Shown here one piece after another: positions 61,201-64,000 of a stretch of DNA of 64,000 bases. Source of the DNA: Blastobasis lacticolella (lineage: Eukaryota; Arthropoda; Insecta; Lepidoptera; Blastobasidae); NCBI GenBank assembly GCA_905147135.1, contig LR990060.1, forward strand, positions 11,300,001 through 11,364,000. Reading direction: 5' to 3'. Made by a program: the position numbers and the translations under genes. Within the stretch, counting starts at the first letter, position 1; each line of letters begins with the position of its first letter. The notes below the pieces were generated by a model. It did not search any database and had not been told where the DNA came from. It worked only from the letters and a program-made list of their open reading frames with translations.

Positions 61201-63764
61201 CACAAAAATAGAGCCGCAGGGAATCTATTTTTGTCACCGGTTGCATATACGCGAGCGCTAGTAATTTAAAATTTTGAACAATGTTTGACGCGCGTGTATC
61301 TCTGCGGCAACGTAGCTCCCGAACGAATGGACCGAACTGGATGCGGTTTCTTTTATTTGAAAGGCAGTTTAAATGAGATGGTTCTCAGCTTTGTTTCATT
61401 AAACTCCGTTCAGTAGTTTAGAAAATATTCGAGTATATGTTAACTTGGTCGAGGGTTGTCCTTTTTCTGGCAGGTTAATGCATCATATGCCGGTGGGAAA
61501 AAATACTTTCACATACCTATACTTACTAAATATCGGTACCTCGCTGGCTAAATAAGCCGTTTTCAAGGCTTTCTTCCCACAAATAATAATAGATGGCGCG
61601 CTCCAACGACTGACGACATTATCGTAATCTCTTGGCTGTATGGTATTGATATTTATCTTTCATCATCATCGTCATCAAATCAGCTGGAACACGCCCACTG
61701 CTGGGCATAGGCCTCCCCCAGAGATCTCCACAAAGGCTGGTCCTGTGCCTTCCGCATCCAGGTGCGATATTTACCAGATCGTCGGTCCACCTAAGAGAGG
61801 TAGGGCATAGCGGGGTATCCCGTTCGAATTGGAGCCGCCCGACTGGGGAAGTACCTTACAGAATACCGCAGCTAAACAATACTCTTTTAAATAGTTGTGT
61901 TTCTGCCGGTGAGTAAGGTTTCCAGTGCTCCATGGGGTGGGGATTTGGGGAACCGTGGCTTTGGCAGTGGAGGGGCATTTGTCTTTATGCTGCCAGAGCA
62001 ACGTATTATAGAGGTGGGACACGCATTGGCGATACTGTTGGTGTTGCTAATGACTATAGGCAGTGGTGACCACTTTTCAGCAGGTAGCCCGCTTGCCTGT
62101 TTGCCTACTGTATAACATAAAAAAAAAAATAGTGCGAGTCCTCCCCACGCTGCGTCTTTCTGTACGTGGTCGCCACTTGAGAACTTTCCTCTGCCATCTG
62201 TTCTGCGAGCTATATGCCCTGCCCACTGCCACTTAAGCTTTTCTATGTCAGTGACCTTAGTTTGCTTGCGGATCTCCTCATTCCTGATTCGATCGCGCAA
62301 TGAGACTCCGAACCCTTTCCATCGCCCTTTGGGTGACAGTGAGTTTTCTTATAAGGCCCACAGTGAGCGGCCACGTCTCTTTTCCGTAGGTCATCACTGG
62401 CAATATACACTGGTCAAATATCTTCGTCTTGAGACACTGCGGTAATTGGGACGAAAATATATGGCATAGCTTCCCGAACGCTGCCCAACCGAGTTGGATT
62501 CGTCGATTGACCTCTTACTCGAAATTGGACCTACCTAGCTAGACAGTTTGTCCTAGGTATGTATAGTCATTAACAACTTTGAGTAAAGAGCCTCCAACTG
62601 TCACTGGAGTAGGCACAACATGGACATTTGACATAATTTTCGTCATGTCCATTTTCATTTTTAGACCTACTTGCTGAGAGACACTACAGAGGCTATCGAG
62701 CATTAAGCCCAAGTCTTCCATTTCTTTATTTCGATACAATTCATTTTAAATCTATAAATTTAACGGTTTTTCAATGTCAGTGCTCCTTGAGACTCAACTT
62801 TGAAAACTTTATTAATCGATTTCCGGTTGACCGGAAGACAAAGCTATGTAACTTTATGTCTGCCTTTGTACCTCATCGTCCACGAAATTTAATATGTAAA
62901 TAAATTTAGGTAGCACTTTAGCAAATATTAAATATTAACTAGGGTTTTATTGCGACCTAATTTGTTCCGAGGTAATGAACGATGACAGTCACACATATGA
63001 TTTGCCATATCAACAATAGCCCCATACAGTCAAAAGATTGTAATCATGTTTGAGTCCTTACAGCGCGCCATCTATGTAAGTTTTTGAGAAGCTGTTCTTG
63101 AAAACGGCTCATTGCTTTGTGCTGAGTAGTAATAAATAAAAATCATCTTGGCGTTAATGTCCCGCTTGTGCTCTTGCGCACGAGAGCCCGAGATCCGCCT
63201 TGGCCATGATCCAGGATTTGGCAGATCAGATAATTACAGTGGAGCGACTGCCATCTGACCTCCGTTACCCTGCTGCCAGGGGAACCTGACCAGATTGGAT
63301 CATGGTTACACATTCAAGCTTCATCAAGATGTTTTCCCTCACCCTAAGAGCACTAACCAATGTACGTAACTCAGAAAACAGTCTTATGCTGAGTAGAATG
63401 GCATGTGAAACCACATACGTCCGTGCTTCACTGAAAACCAGCGCCATGGCGTCAGCCGTGGCTTATGCTGAATGTGGCGCTATTGCACGTCTCCTTATGG
63501 CACAGGCAACGAAGTAACGATAGCATTTCTTGTATGCTGTATCGTGCCCAAATGAACTGTGCCATGTTTGAGATAGGTGTAATAAACGATTTCAATTTAT
63601 TTATTGTATCAAAAGTTGCACATGAAATGTTACAGCTTCAGTATTAAAAAACTTCAGTAGGTACTTACTTACCTGATGATGCGAAGGACTGATGTCCAAT
63701 TAAATATAACATCATGATAGTTGCGCCCCAGGTTGCATGTGGATACAGTTTTCGAGTAGTTGAA
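55286..63764 (-). CDS. Glycoside hydrolase family 27 (alpha-galactosidase / alpha-N-acetylgalactosaminidase type), partial, five exons
   Basis: Exons on the minus strand are 63764-63673 (92 nt), 60710-60641 (70), 58499-58305 (195), 56730-56569 (162) and 55364-55286 (79). Acceptors and donors fit GT/AG, and the phases join over 199 codons. Exon products in order: STCNLGRNYHDVIFNWTSVL; FFERQAEALKATHGPGYWHD followed by PDM; LVLGTKALTEGESRVQMTVY and LLQNLDLIAIAQDPLGIM; LWVKRHQPMRGDIYHSVSFA and PASYGLDYESYTVY; NVLEKDFVKNIT and EIVPAHG. This tracks GH27 from the CNLWRN region through the acid/base Asp of DPDM to the C-terminal beta-sandwich. The nucleophile exon lies beyond 64000 and the last exon was not found. 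Usually conserved residues differ (CNLG for CNLW, ISCPMGD for MSNDLR), so substrate or activity may have changed. Lysosomal or secreted location is inferred from the family. Confidence 0.85.
55415..55670 (-). mobile_element. tRNA-headed SINE (SINE2), with doubled 3' tail
   Basis: The head at 55670 (plus strand: CTGAACCACTCAGGTCG) and body run down to CAGCGCCAGCTAGCCCCAAA and ATTTATTTATTTATT-type tail at 55437-55452. The segment CAGCGCCATCTAGCCCCAAA is repeated at 55411-55430. The copy lies in the GH27 intron 50 bp upstream of the 55364 acceptor. Confidence 0.75.
55704..55880 (+). mobile_element. RTE-tailed SINE, 3'-truncated
   Basis: GCCGTGTGGTGTCCGGCAGA to AACCCGCCTGCCAAGCGTG matches the 5' two-thirds of the 43408 family. 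Confidence 0.75.
55947..56217. mobile_element. MITE family M4, copy 2
   Basis: Inverted ends GGTAGAGCTCGTCTAATCTA and TAGACTAGACGAGCTCTAC. It matches 30067-30325 in opposite orientation and lies in a GH27 intron. Confidence 0.8.
56369..56508. mobile_element. Near-perfect palindromic MITE
   Basis: 140 bp with a 36-bp perfect outer inverted repeat (CTTACCATGAACTCTTATAG and its complement) and an inner pair, GAACGAGACA/TGTCTCGTTC. It starts about 60 bp past the donor of GH27 exon 56730-56569, within the intron. Confidence 0.85.
57111..57697 (+). pseudogene. Deletion derivative of a TIR transposon with a transposase C-terminal remnant
   Basis: Inverted ends of about 33 bp: ACTATAGTTCATTCGCGATA, AGAAAATAGTGACA at the left and the imperfect complement at the right. 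After a TTTTAATAG acceptor-like site, an open frame encodes WKKCCDYMIQEQNVMWKLDD and SFIISTNEDSSDTY plus stop at about 57412-57540. That Trp-Cys-Cys...DSSD ending is of the kind seen at the C-termini of DDE transposases. The catalytic part is gone. Confidence 0.6.
57937..58175 (-). mobile_element. tRNA-headed SINE (SINE2), near full length
   Basis: The head at about 58172 (plus strand: GGAATCGAACCCGGGACCTC, a good B box) and the body run to CACAGCGCCATCTAGCCCCA and an ATTTATTTATTTATT-type end at 57937. Uninterrupted, in a GH27 intron. Confidence 0.85.
58535..58694 (+). mobile_element. RTE LINE 3' end fragment
   Basis: CTATTGGTGGGCCTCCCACC, AGGTGGACCGACGACCTGGT, CAGCAGTGGGCGTCTTCCGG and (GAT)n. 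It encodes PPTRWTDDLVKIAGTSWM and KAQGRPL, the extreme C-terminus of RTE. It lies 35 bp upstream of the GH27 exon acceptor at 58499. Confidence 0.8.
58700..59130. other. GH27 intron sequence without a recognised feature
   Basis: No coding or repeat signal could be supported. Confidence 0.4.
59137..59536. mobile_element. Long-TIR element (TATGTCGCAGCC family), copy 2
   Basis: TATGTCGCAGCCAGATGG at the left end and an imperfect complement ending TTGTGACATG at the right. The inner pair is AAACGGCTAG and CTAGCCGTTT. It shares ends with 52833-53786, but the interior differs. It includes a (GGTTA)n run, GGTTAGGTTAGG, near 59360. Confidence 0.7.
59925..60613. mobile_element. Long inverted-repeat element with GC-rich core in a GH27 intron
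   Basis: Two arms of about 200 bp, 59925-60132 and 60430-60613, are inverted and diverged (CATGAAACTGAACAACTTTC against GAAAGTTGTTCAGTTTCATG, identical when complemented; AGGGTGTAAAAAGACC against GGTCTTTTTACACCCT). The outer tips are CTCGCGCTGTGACATCT and its complement. The 300-bp centre has a GC-rich block with CGCGTGGCCGGCC at 60185-60290. No ORF. A scrap of the same family is at 20642. Confidence 0.75.
60760..61655. other. GH27 intron sequence without a recognised gene
   Basis: A GCCCCTTTCCACCTTTGGGG stretch near 60765 and a GAACGAATGGACCGAACTGG repeat phrase near 61320 are common insect repeat words. No coding region is supported. Confidence 0.4.
61661..62722 (-). pseudogene. RTE LINE 3' part, broken, split by retroposon R1
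   Basis: Parts 61661-61792 and 62130-62722 (minus strand) match 28062-28800. They encode DLGLMLDSLCSVSQQVGLKM, KIMSNVHVVPTPVTVGGSLL, DYTYLGQTV, then IRNEEIRKQTKVTDIEKLKW and QWAGHIARRTDG. Frameshifts and small deletions break it. Retroposon R1 (61793-62129) lies within it. Confidence 0.8.
61793..62129 (+). mobile_element. Retroposon family R1, full-length copy inside RTE
   Basis: AAGAGAGGTAGGGCATAGCG to poly-A, starting at the same base as the 32081-32431 copy. The RTE text GTCGGTCCACCT stops on its left and resumes with CCCACGCTGCGTCT on its right. Confidence 0.85.
62725..63135. other. GH27 intron sequence without a recognised gene
   Basis: No supported feature. The phrase AAACGGCTCATTGC near 63103 resembles an M1 end, but too little matches. 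Confidence 0.4.
63140..63385 (-). mobile_element. SINE1 copy, head missing
   Basis: AATCATCTTGGCGTTAATGT, CAGGGGAACCTGACCAGATT and GTACGTAACTCAGAAAACAG match the 21341 copy. The tRNA-like head is replaced by a block (63425-63490) shared with 19355-19430. Confidence 0.75.
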
Positions 63765-63769
63765 CTGAT

Positions 63770-64000
63770 GGACAAACATGTGTCAAACGTAAATAAATGT
63801 GTTTTTTTTTTCTTACCATCTTCTATAGGCTAATTACGTAAACCTGTTGCCAACAATTCTCTGATTTCAATTATTGAAATTGTTACTTTTGCGATAGCGT
63901 ATCATCGATTCTATGGATTCCGTTGGCCGTAAAATGTAAAAAGCCGTGTCTGGACATTGTAGATATTTCAGACGTAACTTATGGCCAAATAAATATTTTT
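63770..64000. other. Window end, inside the GH27 intron upstream of the 63764 exon
   Basis: No further GH27 exon was recognised here, so the 5' part of the gene is taken to lie outside the window. Confidence 0.4.

Overview
This window looks like a gene-poor, transposon-dense piece of a lepidopteran (moth or butterfly) genome. The grounds are split genes with GT/AG introns, AT-rich intergenic DNA, no bacterial-style gene packing, and repeat types typical of Lepidoptera: CR1- and RTE-type LINEs, SINEs with (GAT)n or poly-A tails, tRNA-headed SINEs, hAT, pogo, mariner and PIF-like elements, and a Helitron-like element. The assignment to Lepidoptera is inferred from these families; no search was run.

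Two host genes can be assembled, both on the minus strand. (1) A complete three-exon secreted serpin-like gene (coding span 34585-38436, about 397-401 aa). Its exon phases join exactly, but its reactive-centre loop is unlike that of inhibitory serpins. (2) The 3' part of a glycoside hydrolase family 27 gene (alpha-galactosidase / alpha-N-acetylgalactosaminidase type). Five phase-compatible exons lie at 63764-63673, 60710-60641, 58499-58305, 56730-56569 and 55364-55286. Its 5' exons lie beyond the right edge and its last exon was not found. The 79-nt fifth exon has a second intact copy at 45864-45786 with the same length, phase and splice sites, and a decayed inverted copy at 49993-50072.

Layout. 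0-6.7 kb: MITEs, a Helitron-like insert and a hAT element nested in a retroposon. 6.8-9.4 kb: a complete pogo-type transposon with a 628-aa transposase ending in a PHD-type zinc finger. 10-15 kb: SINEs, a Penelope-like insert, tandem copies of one MITE family and a ~56-bp G-rich minisatellite. 15-23 kb: SINEs, two hAT-type elements and a ~610-bp direct duplication. 23.2-27.0 kb: a decayed CR1-like LINE. 27.2-29.7 kb: an old repeat invaded by a MITE, an RTE LINE and a Penelope-like fragment. 30-34.5 kb: foldback MITEs and nested SINEs. 34.6-38.4 kb: the serpin. 38.9-42.0 kb: a nearly intact CR1-like LINE on the minus strand. 42-46 kb: SINEs, MITEs and the extra GH27 exon. 46.2-49.5 kb: a second, broken CR1-type LINE. 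50-64 kb: the GH27 gene, its introns filled with palindromic MITEs, SINEs and RTE fragments.

Several insertions have exact target-site duplications or can be compared with an uninterrupted copy elsewhere in the window, so the order of nesting can be read directly. I found no CRISPR array, no LTR retrotransposon and no convincing functional tRNA or rRNA gene.
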